A DNA stretch of 64,000 nucleotides from Actinomycetales bacterium (GTDB lineage Bacteria > Actinomycetota > Actinomycetes > Actinomycetales > Microbacteriaceae): positions 1 to 64,000 of the forward strand of contig JAATGV010000008.1 of NCBI GenBank assembly GCA_015654475.1, given 5' to 3'. The notes beneath the pieces are model-generated. The model was not told where the DNA came from and ran no database searches. It worked only from the letters and a program-made list of their open reading frames with translations. Below, piece by piece: positions 19,079 through 28,284 of this stretch (its first letter is position 1; every line of letters begins with the position of its first letter). Both the position numbers and the translations under genes were made by a program.

Positions 19079-22063
19079 ATGACTAGCGCCCATGTGGCAG
19101 ATTCTGCCGCCACTCCGCCGCGCCGCAACACCCGAACACGCAAAATCTTGTTGATCTCGACAGCGATCATCGTAGGCATCGTTGTGCTGTTCCTTGCGGT
19201 TTCGGCTTTCTACACCGAGATCTTGTGGTTCAACCAGCTCGGCTTTGTCTCTGTGCTGTTCACCCAGCTGGGCTGGGGCTTCGCGCTATTCGTCGTCGGA
19301 TTCGTCGTCGGCGGTGGCCCCTCGTGGATCGCGCTGCGTCTTGCCTACCGGTCCCGCCCCGTTTATGCGCAGTTCAGCAGTTCACTTTCTCATTATCAGG
19401 AGTTGGTGGACCCGGTTCGGAGACTGCTGTTCTGGGTGATCCCTATTGGGGTTGGCATCTTCAGCGGCGCGGTCGCATCGTCGTCATGGACAACGGTGGC
19501 GTTGTGGGTCAACGGGGTGAACTCGGGAGTGACTGATCCGCAGTTCAACCTCGACAACTCGTTCTACATGTTCGCCTTGCCGTTCTATCGCGGGGCTGTC
19601 GCATTCTTGTCGGCGATCGTCCTGTTGTGCTTGGTATTGACCGTCGTTGTCGGATATCTGTATGGCGGGATCCGCGTCGCCGGACGCGAACTGCGTATTG
19701 CAAAAGGGCTGCGGGTTCAGGGCGCGCTCACGATCGCGATCTATCTCCTACTGCAGGCCGTGAGCCTCTGGCTTGATCGTTATGGCACGCTGACTGAGGC
19801 GAACTCGTTGATGACGGGTGCCAACTACACCGACGTCAATGCGGTAATTCCCGGCAAAACCATTTTGGCGATCATCGCGCTCATCGTCGCCATCGCTTTT
19901 GTGGTGACAGCTTTCATCGGCAAGTGGCGTGTGCCGCTGGTCGGCACGGCTTTGCTTGTGGTCAGCGCGCTGGTCATCGGGCTGCTATACCCTGCGTTGG
20001 TTCAGAAGTTCTACGTAGACCCGAGCGCCCGTGAACTCGAGTCCAGTTACATTCAGCGCAACATCGATGCCACCCGAACCGCATACGGGCTGGATTCCAT
20101 CAATACCGTCGAGTATTCCGCGACGACAGACGCGACGGAGGGTGCGTTACGCTCGGACGCCGATACGACGGCATCCATTCGCTTGCTCGACCCGACCATC
20201 GTCTCGCCGGCGTTCCGTCAATTGCAGCAATTCAAGCAGTACTACCAGTTCTCGGATGACCTCGATGTGGATCGTTATGACATCGATGGCTCGACCCGCG
20301 ACACTGTGATCGGCGTGCGCGAGCTCAACCTCAATGGCCTCGGCGACTCGCAGAGCTGGGTGAATGACGTCATCGTGTATACCCACGGATATGGGGCTGT
20401 CGCGGCGTTCGGCAACGAAACCGACGAAGGCCTTCCGTCTTTCTTCGAAAGCAACATCCCATCCACTGGCGAGCTCGGTGACTATGAGCCTCGTGTGTAC
20501 TTCGGCGAAAACTCACCCGAGTATTCGATCGTTGGAGCACCGGATGGCACGAGCCCAGTCGAGTTGGATTATCCTGCGGGCAGCGGAGACGACTCGGTCA
20601 CATACAACACATTCGAAGGCGACGCCGGCCCCAAGCTCGATAACATCTTCACCCGTCTCGCGTATGCGGTGAAATTCCAGTCTGAACAGATTTTGCTTTC
20701 GTCCTACGTCAACAACGACTCGCAGATTCTCTATGACCGTGACCCGGTCACCCGGATTCAGAAAGTCGCGCCCTACCTGACTCTCGACTCAGATCCATAT
20801 CCTGCTGTCGTCGATGGCCGCATTCAGTGGATCGTCGATGGATACACGACCAGCGCGAGCTACCCCTATTCGCAGCAGGAGTCGCTTGCTACAGCGATTT
20901 CGGACACACGCACTGACACGTCGACGCGATCGACCGACACCGTCAACTACATCAAGAACTCGGTGAAGGCCACGGTTGATGCGTACAGCGGTGCTGTCAC
21001 GCTCTACGCCTGGGATGCCGATGACCCGGTGTTGCAGACGTGGCAGAAAGTATATCCAAGCACTCTCAAGCCATACAGCGAAATGAGCGCGCAATTGATG
21101 GCGCACGTGCGGTATCCGTCTGATCTGTTCAAGGCGCAGCGGCAGATGCTGGCCACGTACCACGTGACCGATGCCGGTGCATTCTATTCTCAGGAAGATG
21201 CGTGGCAGGTACCGACCGATCCGACCGCAGCATCGACCTCCACGCTCAAGCAACCACCGTACTATCTGACGCTTGAGATGCCCGATGCCGAGGCAGCGTC
21301 ATTCTCGCTGTATTCCACATACATCCCGATCAATAATTCTGCCGGCACGAGTTCGCGAAGCGTGTTGACGGGATACTTGGCGGCCGATTCGAATGCCGGC
21401 TCAACCGCAGGGGTGAAGTCTCCCGACTACGGCAAATTGACGTTGCTTGCCTTGCCGAGGGAGACGACTGTGCCAGCGCCTGGTCAAGTTCAGTCTGCGT
21501 TCAACACGAACCAAGATATTTCGACTGCGCTGAACCTATTGGATCAGGGTGGCTCTGCTGTGGTGAAGGGCAACCTGCTTACCCTGCCTGTCGGCGGCGG
21601 GCTGCTCTATGTTCAACCCGTGTACGTGAAGTCTTCCGGTGAGACGACCTACCCGATCTTGCGCAAGGTCTTGGCCTCTTTCGGTAGCAAGGTGGCCTTC
21701 TCGGATACGTTGGACGCGGCCCTGGATTCCCTGTTCGGCGGCGATTCCGGTGCGACAGCAGGCGACGGCGGTACCGGTGGCGCATCCTCTGGTAGCGGGT
21801 CGAGTAGCGAAGGATCTGGTTCCAGCGAGACCGGGTCGGGCAGTTCCGGTGAGGCCGGATCGGGCAGCGGCACGGGCACCGAGGGGGGCTCCGGCAGCTC
21901 GACGTCCGAAAGTACCGAACTGAAGCAAGCGCTCGCCGATGCCAAGCAGGCCATTACCGATCGTCAGGCAGCCCTGGAGAAGGGCGACTGGGCAGCATAC
22001 GGTGTTGCCGATGCGAAGCTGCAGAAGGCGCTTGAGACAGCCATCTCCTTGAGCGGAAACTAG
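19079..22063 (+). CDS. UPF0182 large integral membrane protein (Rv3193c-like)
   Basis: 994 aa from ATG 19079 with GAAGAGG eight bases upstream; the TTG one codon earlier is less likely. The first ~330 residues hold about seven membrane segments, with conserved FYTEILWFNQLGF and SLWLDRYG. The rest is a large extracytoplasmic domain (DPSARELESSYIQRNI, HVRYPSDLFKAQR). From about 893 to 945 a Ser/Gly/Thr linker precedes a C-terminal helix with lysine/alanine repeats. The family is common in actinobacteria and its function is unknown. It follows the PDZ/S16 protease in the same orientation, an order conserved with mycobacteria. Confidence 0.93.
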   Translation: MTSAHVADSAATPPRRNTRTRKILLISTAIIVGIVVLFLAVSAFYTEILWFNQLGFVSVLFTQLGWGFALFVVGFVVGGGPSWIALRLAYRSRPVYAQFSSSLSHYQELVDPVRRLLFWVIPIGVGIFSGAVASSSWTTVALWVNGVNSGVTDPQFNLDNSFYMFALPFYRGAVAFLSAIVLLCLVLTVVVGYLYGGIRVAGRELRIAKGLRVQGALTIAIYLLLQAVSLWLDRYGTLTEANSLMTGANYTDVNAVIPGKTILAIIALIVAIAFVVTAFIGKWRVPLVGTALLVVSALVIGLLYPALVQKFYVDPSARELESSYIQRNIDATRTAYGLDSINTVEYSATTDATEGALRSDADTTASIRLLDPTIVSPAFRQLQQFKQYYQFSDDLDVDRYDIDGSTRDTVIGVRELNLNGLGDSQSWVNDVIVYTHGYGAVAAFGNETDEGLPSFFESNIPSTGELGDYEPRVYFGENSPEYSIVGAPDGTSPVELDYPAGSGDDSVTYNTFEGDAGPKLDNIFTRLAYAVKFQSEQILLSSYVNNDSQILYDRDPVTRIQKVAPYLTLDSDPYPAVVDGRIQWIVDGYTTSASYPYSQQESLATAISDTRTDTSTRSTDTVNYIKNSVKATVDAYSGAVTLYAWDADDPVLQTWQKVYPSTLKPYSEMSAQLMAHVRYPSDLFKAQRQMLATYHVTDAGAFYSQEDAWQVPTDPTAASTSTLKQPPYYLTLEMPDAEAASFSLYSTYIPINNSAGTSSRSVLTGYLAADSNAGSTAGVKSPDYGKLTLLALPRETTVPAPGQVQSAFNTNQDISTALNLLDQGGSAVVKGNLLTLPVGGGLLYVQPVYVKSSGETTYPILRKVLASFGSKVAFSDTLDAALDSLFGGDSGATAGDGGTGGASSGSGSSSEGSGSSETGSGSSGEAGSGSGTGTEGGSGSSTSESTELKQALADAKQAITDRQAALEKGDWAAYGVADAKLQKALETAISLSGN

Positions 22064-22135
22064 CGGTATCCGAGGCCGGATTCACTGAACTGGTTCGCGC
22101 GAGCAACTGCACCGTGGTAGAGTTGACCCTTGTGC

Positions 22136-22209
22136 CGCGGGGTGGAGCAGTTCGGTAGCTCGCCGGGCTCATAACCCGGAGGTCGCAGGTTCAAATCCTG
22201 TCCCCGCAA
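22136..22209 (+). tRNA. tRNA-fMet (CAT), initiator
   Basis: 74 nt folding to a full cloverleaf. The acceptor stem starts with C1, which opposes A72 (the unpaired C1:A72 that marks initiator tRNAs). The anticodon stem carries the GGG:CCC pairs around CTCATAA. TTCAAAT forms the T loop. CCA is not encoded (AACAG follows). Confidence 0.95.
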
Positions 22210-22237
22210 CAGATGTTCGCATCGCGGACACACCGGA

Positions 22238-22267
22238 AGCCGTCGCAGATTCGTCTGCGGCGGCTTT
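22238..22267 (+). terminator. Rho-independent terminator of the initiator tRNA
   Basis: A 12-bp stem (22238-22249 with 22254-22265, a single G-T pair) closed by a TTCG tetraloop and followed by TTTCC. It lies 28 bases after the tRNA, so it probably ends that transcript. Confidence 0.8.
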
Positions 22268-22777
22268 CCTCATTTTGAGGGGGCGGGGGCCGGGGGCGTC
22301 CGGGACCCGTGCCTGCACGCCCCAGTATCTCTGCGCTTACTGCCTGCCCCTGCCGCCATCGCTTGTTGGACCCCTGCCCGTTTTCTTGCAGATGCCGCGC
22401 CAATTGAGTTCGGATTGAACCTCGTCGACCCCGCACGCCTGTTTTCGTGCAGACGCCCCCACTCGAACGCGCGATCTCCTATACCTGTCGTGATCGGGCC
22501 CCGAGATTCTGGGCAACAAAGGATGTGTGCGCTGCGTCTATTGGTTTCGAATGGGGGCGTTTGCATTTCGCGGCCATCGCCACCGGGCAAATGACTCTCG
22601 TACTTGCGGATTAGGCGGCGCGGGCGTCGGCACGGGACGAGAAGAACTCTGGCCCGTTGGGCTCTCTTGCTACCTCGCGCGCGAGGTCCGTGCCCGTCGG
22701 CCGCGCATCCTCATGATGCGACAGCGCTACCTTTGTTGTGCACCACCGGACGAGACCATTGGACAAAGAAGGTCCCT
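22268..22777. other. Intergenic stretch with related imperfect repeats
   Basis: No convincing gene. It contains two direct copies of a sequence of the form YTGTTTTCNTGCAGAYGCC (22376-22395 and 22439-22458). An inverted copy of TGCARACGCCCCCAYTCGAA lies at 22546-22565, pairing with 22448-22466. The inverted pair could form a stem of about 20 bp with two mismatches around an 80-nt loop. Nature unknown: remnant of a mobile repeat or a structured leader of the lipoprotein gene. Confidence 0.45.
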
Positions 22778-23323
22778 ATGAGGTTGACGGTTGGTTTAAG
22801 GGCTTTGATCGGGCTGTTTTTGGTGTTGGTGGCTGGATGCACAAGCAACGTTGGTCCGGATGCTTTGGGCGTGTCGGTGAGTTCGTCGCCATCGTCTTCC
22901 TCGTCTTCGCAGTTGGAGCCTTCGCTGGCGTCGCGGCTCGACGGGTACCTCAAGGTGGCCGACCGGATGAATTTGCCGCTTTCGGGGAGCGTATTTCAGA
23001 CCAGTGCCCGACCCACCATTACAGAGGCGGACGGCGTGTGGACCGCGTCGGTTATTCATGACCAAGACGCGACGGGGTGGAAGCCAGGAACCTACCGTCT
23101 CAACGTTCATTGTGTCGGTGTTGGTAGTGTCAGCGCTCAATTCAGCGTCGGTGACGTTCATTCCTCAGTGACGCTACTGCCCGAATGCACACCGGAAGGC
23201 AATTTCGGCAACGTCGACGTTCAGATTGACACTAAAGCGACTAGCTCGGACGTGATCATCACGCCTGAGGGAAACGCCCAGGCTGCCGTGGCTTATCAGA
23301 TACGGCGCATCAATACCGATTAG
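22778..23323 (+). CDS. Putative lipoprotein, function unknown
   Basis: 181 aa from ATG 22778 with GAAGG five bases upstream; the frame is open further upstream but that part is basic and unlike protein. Residues 1-24 form a lipoprotein signal peptide ending in LVAGC, so Cys is the likely lipidated residue. A Ser-rich linker (about 35-50) leads to a beta-rich domain with one Cys pair (HCVGV, PECTPEG), probably a disulfide. It is likely anchored to the outer face of the membrane. I recognise no family; nothing nearby suggests a substrate. Confidence 0.75.
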   Translation: MRLTVGLRALIGLFLVLVAGCTSNVGPDALGVSVSSSPSSSSSSQLEPSLASRLDGYLKVADRMNLPLSGSVFQTSARPTITEADGVWTASVIHDQDATGWKPGTYRLNVHCVGVGSVSAQFSVGDVHSSVTLLPECTPEGNFGNVDVQIDTKATSSDVIITPEGNAQAAVAYQIRRINTD

Positions 23324-23557
23324 GCGCGCTGTTCCGAGGTAGCAGTATCGGAGACCCCAAATCCGGATCCGAGCTAACGTTAGGCGCAGTCTTCGCTTGT
23401 GCGGTTGGTGCAGATACCGTGAACCCATAAAGTGAATAGTCGGGCCATATAAAACAGACGAGTGGCCGCCAGCAGACTGAGCCTCAGGCTGTACAGCGGT
23501 TGCGATTCTATGACAACTGACTACCAATATCGTCTCGTTACTCAAGGAGGAGCCGTT

Positions 23558-24025
23558 ATGACGGATGTTATCGCCGAGCTGGAGAACCAAGAAAGGGAGT
23601 TGGTCTTCGAGTCGTTCGACCACGCGGATGCGTGGCGACTCGGCTCGCGGATCACGCAGATCGCGCAGGAGGCCGGCCACGCGGTCGGTATCGATATTCG
23701 GCGCCGCGGTCTGATTCTTTTCCGTGCCGCGCTGCCGGGGATCACTCCCGATCAGGAGAGCTGGATTGATAGGAAGTCGGCTCTCGTCCTGCGTATGGAA
23801 CACAGTAGCGCTCTTGTGGATGCGCGGCATTCTGCGGCAGGAATCGACGCGGCCGCCATCGGCTGGCTGGGTTCGGACTATGCCATCACCGGGGGTTCGT
23901 TTCCCATCCGGGTTCGAGGGGTCGGTGTGGTTGCTGCCGCCACTGCCTCGGGATTGTCTTCCCAGGAGGATCACGACCTCGTCGTCGCCGGTATCCGTTC
24001 CTATCTGGCTGAAGGAGAGCACTGA
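23558..24025 (+). CDS. HbpS/GlcG-like haem-binding domain protein (UPF0303 type)
   Basis: 155 aa from ATG 23558, chosen because AAGGAGGAG lies six bases upstream. The sequence ELVFESFDHADAWRLG, then IDIRRRGLILFRAALPG, MEHSS and GGSFPIRV follows the UPF0303/heme-degrading domain family (YBR137W-like). These are small cytosolic proteins of a profilin-like fold, some of which bind haem; the in vivo role is unclear. No signal peptide. The stop overlaps the next ATG (TGATG), so the two genes are co-translated. Confidence 0.85.
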   Translation: MTDVIAELENQERELVFESFDHADAWRLGSRITQIAQEAGHAVGIDIRRRGLILFRAALPGITPDQESWIDRKSALVLRMEHSSALVDARHSAAGIDAAAIGWLGSDYAITGGSFPIRVRGVGVVAAATASGLSSQEDHDLVVAGIRSYLAEGEH

Positions 24026-24918
24026 TGAGCGAGAGTGACCCGGTTCGTCGGTTGGAGGACGGACAGCGCGCTCGCATCCGGGTCTGGGAGCGGGCGAGCG
24101 GAACAGTCCGCGACGTGTATGAGTCTCGTGATCGTCTCTATGAAGCGCCCAATTGGACGACGGATGGCCGCCTCATCGTGAACGCCTCCGGACTACTGTG
24201 GACGGTTCCGGTCGATGGATCAGCATCGCCGCAGCCTATTCCCGCAACCGGACTTCCCGAGGTCAACAACGATCATGTGCTCTCGCCGGATGGCAGCAAG
24301 ATTTTTGCCTCGGCAAATGATTGGCATATCTGGGAGGTTTTGCTCGACGGCGGTCCTGCCCGGCGGGTAACACACGAGGATGGTGCGATGCATTTCCTGC
24401 ATGGCGTCAGCCCAGACGGTGGCATGCTTGGCTACGTCCGGTTGGAGCCGGAGGGGGACAATTGGTGGGCCTCCGCCACTATTCACACGATAGATCTCGA
24501 TGGCGGGCACGATGTTGCCATCACCACCGATCCGGGGCCGGCAGACGGGTGCGAGTGGACGCCGGGGGGAGACTGGATTGTCTTCAACACCGAACAGTTC
24601 TCAACCGACGCCGGGCATGCGCAGCTCGCAAGGGTTCGGCCCGACGGAACCGAACTGGAACAACTGACGTTCGATGAGCGTGTCAACTGGTTCCCGCATG
24701 TCGCGCCGACCGGCGACATTGTTGTCTATCTCAGCTATCCGTCCGGCACGACGGGGCATCCTGCTGACCTACCCGTCGAACTTCGGTTGGTTTCCATCGA
24801 TGACTGGCAGCAGCCCACGACCCTTGTCCTTCTCAATGGCGGGCAGGGAACGATCAACGTACCCAGCTGGGCTCCCGACGGATCAGCATTCGCATTCGTC
24901 GACTATCCCTTCGACTAG
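24025..24918 (+). CDS. TolB-like beta-propeller protein (PD40 repeats)
   Basis: 297 aa, start overlapping the previous stop. At least five repeats of the type LSPDGSKIFA, GVSPDGGMLGY, WTPGGDWIVF, VAPTGDIVVY and WAPDGSAFAF mark WD40-like PD40 blades, forming a propeller of about six blades. There is no signal peptide, so unlike E. coli TolB it is probably cytosolic. Coupling to the haem-domain protein suggests a shared, unknown role. Such proteins often resemble hydrolase or sugar-lyase domains, but I see no catalytic residues. Convergent with the GT2 gene, 47 bp away. Confidence 0.85.
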   Translation: MSESDPVRRLEDGQRARIRVWERASGTVRDVYESRDRLYEAPNWTTDGRLIVNASGLLWTVPVDGSASPQPIPATGLPEVNNDHVLSPDGSKIFASANDWHIWEVLLDGGPARRVTHEDGAMHFLHGVSPDGGMLGYVRLEPEGDNWWASATIHTIDLDGGHDVAITTDPGPADGCEWTPGGDWIVFNTEQFSTDAGHAQLARVRPDGTELEQLTFDERVNWFPHVAPTGDIVVYLSYPSGTTGHPADLPVELRLVSIDDWQQPTTLVLLNGGQGTINVPSWAPDGSAFAFVDYPFD

Positions 24919-24965
24919 TCGGCTATTTCCCCGGCCTCGGGACCAGAAAAAAGCCTGAAGCAACG

Positions 24966-25745
24966 TTAGTGGATAGGGCTGGGGTCGTCTTCTTCGAGAG
25001 GCCTCAAACTCACGCCTTTGCTTGAGGTTTGATAGAAGGCTCCTGCCGAGCCGGTCATCGATCTCGGTGTGAGCGGCCGTCTCATCATGTTTCTGAGGTA
25101 GCCGGCGTAGCCTCCGGGTGTTTGCCCTCGCAGCCGGGCGGATGTAATCACTTCTGCGTCGCTTGAGGCCACCTGCGAGTGCCCGGCGAGCCGCGTGACG
25201 AGGTCGACATCCTCATGTTCGGGCAATCGTCGATACCCGCCGATGCTGAGGTAAGCGGAGGCACGGAAGCCGAGGTTGGCACCGTGGACGTGTCCGTTGG
25301 GCTGTCCTTTGATATGGGTCTCTTCCCATTTGCGTTGCAGTTCCTCTGGGGATTCGCGAGGGTCCGGTCGGACAGTTCCGATGACGACGTCGTATCCGGA
25401 GTCGGCATATCCGATCTGTGCGGTGAGCCAGTTTTCAGGGACGACAGAGTCCGCATCGGTGTTCGCCAACCATATGTCCTTTGGAGGGAGGTCGAGGGAA
25501 TGCAGAGCGTGGAGTGCCGCGGTGCGGCGCGCCGTTCCAACGTTGGAGCTTTCGATCTCCACTACCTGCACGCCCTGCACGCTTCGGGCGACAGCAGCAG
25601 TGTCATCGAGACAGCCGTCGGCCACCACGGTAATCATCACATCGACCGAGCAGTGCTGTTTGGCGGCGATCACCGACCGGAGGCACCGTTCGATGCGGTC
25701 GCTCTCATCGCGGGCGGGGATGAGGACAGCTGCATGGTTGATCAT
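24966..25745 (-). CDS. Family 2 glycosyltransferase
   Basis: 259 aa. GT-A fold signatures: VLIPARDESDRIERCLRSV near the start, VVADGCLDDT, then the DxD-type motif ANTDADSVVPENW near residue 95-105 and HGANLGFRASAYLSIGGYRRLPEHEDVDL for the acceptor side. No membrane segment, so it is a cytosolic, soluble enzyme. It is the last gene of a minus-strand operon and its ATG overlaps the previous stop (ATGA). Donor and acceptor sugars are unknown. Context with a PIG-L deacetylase and a methyltransferase suggests transfer of an amino sugar to a small molecule; that is inference. Confidence 0.92.
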   Translation of the reverse strand: MINHAAVLIPARDESDRIERCLRSVIAAKQHCSVDVMITVVADGCLDDTAAVARSVQGVQVVEIESSNVGTARRTAALHALHSLDLPPKDIWLANTDADSVVPENWLTAQIGYADSGYDVVIGTVRPDPRESPEELQRKWEETHIKGQPNGHVHGANLGFRASAYLSIGGYRRLPEHEDVDLVTRLAGHSQVASSDAEVITSARLRGQTPGGYAGYLRNMMRRPLTPRSMTGSAGAFYQTSSKGVSLRPLEEDDPSPIH

Positions 25746-27037
25746 ACGAGGTGTTCCCGCTGTGCAACCGAGCGTGCGTCTTCGCTGAAGACATCGAGCA
25801 CAAAGTCATCTTCGACGTGATGAACCAGGCGCGTCCATCCCTGCCTGGCGATCATTGGGTGCACTTCGTCTCCGGTCATCGGGTGGTCAGCAACCGGATG
25901 GCGCCAATGGCACGCAACGAGAACCCCGCCTGGGGTGAGACTCGCACGAATCTTTCTCAGTACCGTATTGAGGCCTGAGGCACCCCAGTAGTAGGCGACT
26001 TCGGAAAGAACGATCAGATCGAACTCTCCAGGCGGAAAGTTCGTGAGCACATCCTGTGTGCGGATGGTGGCTCGCGACCCGACGAGTCTTTTCGCGTGTT
26101 CAACCGCGTCCGCGGAGATATCGACGGCCTGGAGATGATCGCAGCGGGAGGCGAGAAGCTCTGTGAGCATGCCGATGGAGCAGCCGATTTCCAGGCCTCG
26201 CCGGTAGCGCTCGTGGGGCAAGGAGGCGATTGTGATCTGCCGTTTGCGCTGTTCGTACCAGCGGGTGCGGAATCGCCACGGGTCGTCGGATTTTGCGTAG
26301 ATGGCATCGAAATAGTCTGCTCCGAGGATGCGATCGTTGGTGATGAAGATCTCCTGGCTGCCGTAGAAATGCTCGAGGAAGTCGGGACGGAGAATCGGCT
26401 GGTCGTCGCTCGTCTGGGAGCGGAAGTATCCGATGGCCTGAGCTTTTGTGTCTGCATCGATGTCAACGGTGACCATCCTTTCCCAGGGCGTGTCGGGGTG
26501 GTCCGGGTGTGCCCAGTGCCACATCCAGATCGGGTACTCGAGCACCCTTCTGCCGTCCGCAATTTCAACAGCGATCTCTCCGACAACCCGGTGGTCTCGG
26601 TGCTTATCGAATCTCCATGGCACGACGAGCACCGCATTCGGGCTCACGTCCCGCAGCGCGGATGCAAGCGCGTGCGTGATCTCGTCACGGTATTCTCGAA
26701 CCTCGCCGTCGGGAAAACCGAGCATCGTGATCGGAGCGTGTGGGGCAAGGTGCTTGATTGCCGTGGCGAGTTCGTCGGCCCGCTTCTCCGCGATTAGGGG
26801 GTCGCCGGGATGGGATGCGGCACCGTCTGTGACACAGAGGATGCGTACGGGCATGTGGGAGGCGTGGCAGAGGGCGATGAGCCCGCCCGCGCCGAGTGTC
26901 TCGTCGTCGGGGTGCGCACCGATGACCACGACTTCGTCGACGTCGCCCACCCGTAGGGGAGGTCGGTTGTGCATGCGGGAATCTGCCAGCCATTGCCGTT
27001 TCGTTGTGCCAAGCTGTGCGCTGTCAAAGATCACCAT
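25742..27037 (-). CDS. Bifunctional PIG-L deacetylase / SAM-dependent methyltransferase (NodS-like)
   Basis: 431 aa from ATG 27037; the frame is open to 27763 but that part is antisense-like to the previous gene. Residues about 35-215 are a PIG-L deacetylase: VVVIGAHPDDETLG and KHRDHR supply the zinc ligands found in LmbE/MshB-type enzymes that remove N-acetyl groups from amino sugars. Residues about 235-425 are a class I methyltransferase with GLEIGCSIGMLTELLA and FDLIVLSEVAYYW, resembling NodS N-methyltransferases. The fusion suggests deacetylation then methylation of the same amine. It overlaps the genes on both sides by 4-7 bp. Confidence 0.9.
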   Translation of the reverse strand: MVIFDSAQLGTTKRQWLADSRMHNRPPLRVGDVDEVVVIGAHPDDETLGAGGLIALCHASHMPVRILCVTDGAASHPGDPLIAEKRADELATAIKHLAPHAPITMLGFPDGEVREYRDEITHALASALRDVSPNAVLVVPWRFDKHRDHRVVGEIAVEIADGRRVLEYPIWMWHWAHPDHPDTPWERMVTVDIDADTKAQAIGYFRSQTSDDQPILRPDFLEHFYGSQEIFITNDRILGADYFDAIYAKSDDPWRFRTRWYEQRKRQITIASLPHERYRRGLEIGCSIGMLTELLASRCDHLQAVDISADAVEHAKRLVGSRATIRTQDVLTNFPPGEFDLIVLSEVAYYWGASGLNTVLRKIRASLTPGGVLVACHWRHPVADHPMTGDEVHPMIARQGWTRLVHHVEDDFVLDVFSEDARSVAQREHLV

Positions 27038-28032
27038 GGTGTGTCTTTCTGTGTGGTGAGGATGCTGCCGTGGGACGCTTCGTCGCGTTCGGCGTGATGT
27101 TGTCGGATGTAAAGTTGCAGGTCGGCGACCTGCTTTGCGTACACGGGGTCTGTTGACAGTGGACCGGGCCCGAGCGCGTGACCCGCCCGGGTGACGATCT
27201 CCTCGCATGACCGCGCTATCAGCCCGCGGACGCGTTTTGCGAGTAGTCGTCCGTCCACGGCGTCGTGTTCTTCTATGTGCGTGGCTGCGTCGACCAGAAC
27301 GCTGCGGCACGCGTTGAGGAGGGTGTCGATGGCGCCGAGGTGTGCGAGCAGGTGCGGGCTCTCGGCACGACGGGCCTGTGCCAGCACGGCACGTGCGATC
27401 CCGACGGCGCCTCCGAACCAGCACGCGGCAACACCTATGCCGCCCCACCAGAATCCGGGACGATCCAGATACCAGCCTGGCTCCCCGACTGGTTCGGCCG
27501 GAACTCGATCGAAAGTGACGGGGCCACTGGGTATCTCGACGAGGCCACGAGCATGCCACATGCCCTCGACGACGTGCACGCCCGGATCGGAGAGTCTTAC
27601 CGAGAACAGGCGCGGGCCGCTGGGGGTGTTCGCGGTGATCAGCGCCGAGTCGAGAACGGAGGCGAGAGAACACCAGGGCTTGGTTCCCTGCAGCATCCAT
27701 CCCCCTGGTACTGGTGTGGCGCGAAGCGGATCGAGGCCGCCTTCGGCAGCGAATACGCCCCATACGCCATCTGGAATCGGTCGGCTCGCTTGGGTGAGGA
27801 TGGCAACGGCATCCAGGTGAGGTTCGATGGCGCGCGCCACTCCCATGTCATGTGCTGCGAGGGTGGCGAGCATTTCCCACAGCTCACGGGTGCCACCGCG
27901 TCCAAGCGTGGGGGCTTTTTCGCTGAGGTCTTTTGCGAGGGCCAATGCGCCGGGGATGTCATCGGGGAGTGCCTGCCCGAGGGAGGTGAGCATGGCTGGT
28001 GGATTTTCGTCTTCGTTGAGTAACACAGTCAT
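27031..28032 (-). CDS. Acyl-CoA dehydrogenase-like protein, divergent and short
   Basis: 333 aa from ATG 28032, where GGAGGTGAGC gives a strong ribosome-binding site; longer starts are rejected. The order of segments follows acyl-CoA dehydrogenases: GVFAAEGGLDPLRATPVPGG with a WMLQGTKPWCSLA stretch in the middle domain, and a helical C-terminal domain. The usual YEGTSEIQ end and the catalytic Glu region are not recognisable, and the protein is 50 aa shorter than typical, so it may bind flavin and act on an unusual substrate or not be an oxidase. It opens the acad, PIG-L/MT, GT2 trio; overlap with the next gene is 7 bp. Confidence 0.82.
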   Translation of the reverse strand: MTVLLNEDENPPAMLTSLGQALPDDIPGALALAKDLSEKAPTLGRGGTRELWEMLATLAAHDMGVARAIEPHLDAVAILTQASRPIPDGVWGVFAAEGGLDPLRATPVPGGWMLQGTKPWCSLASVLDSALITANTPSGPRLFSVRLSDPGVHVVEGMWHARGLVEIPSGPVTFDRVPAEPVGEPGWYLDRPGFWWGGIGVAACWFGGAVGIARAVLAQARRAESPHLLAHLGAIDTLLNACRSVLVDAATHIEEHDAVDGRLLAKRVRGLIARSCEEIVTRAGHALGPGPLSTDPVYAKQVADLQLYIRQHHAERDEASHGSILTTQKDTPW

Positions 28033-28063
28033 GCTCACCTCCGTCATATGGTGCTCGTCGACG

Positions 28064-28279
28064 TTACGCTGCCGCACGCGCTCGGTCGCGCCCAGGGAGG
28101 GCAAGGTTGGAGATTGCAACCAGTGCTGATAGTCCGACGAAGACGTAGATGACGCGCGATGCAGCGGATCCTTCGCCAAAGAGCGTATCGACGAGATTGA
28201 ACTCGAATGCGCCCACCAGCCCCCAGTTGATGCCACCGATGATGCAGAGGACGGTGGCAATGCGGACAACCCAGATCAC
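28064..28279 (-). CDS. DUF378 small membrane protein
   Basis: 71 aa. Start is a GTG at 28279 with AAAGGA upstream; no ATG is available, and the longer frame to 28669 is a shadow. Two membrane segments at about 2-20 and 38-57 with GGINWGLVGAF and NLVDTLFG between them are the DUF378 (YuzA) signature. Function is unknown. It ends 31 bp before the acyl-CoA dehydrogenase-like gene and starts 5 bp after the previous stop, so it is in the same operon. Confidence 0.85.
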   Translation of the reverse strand: MIWVVRIATVLCIIGGINWGLVGAFEFNLVDTLFGEGSAASRVIYVFVGLSALVAISNLALPGRDRARAAA

Positions 28280-28284
28280 GGTAG

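Noticed and set aside
25742-27763. A 673-aa protein starting at 27763
   Set aside because: The first 242 residues are antisense-like to the acyl-CoA dehydrogenase-like gene and Arg/His-rich; the ATG at 27037 begins the PIG-L domain correctly.
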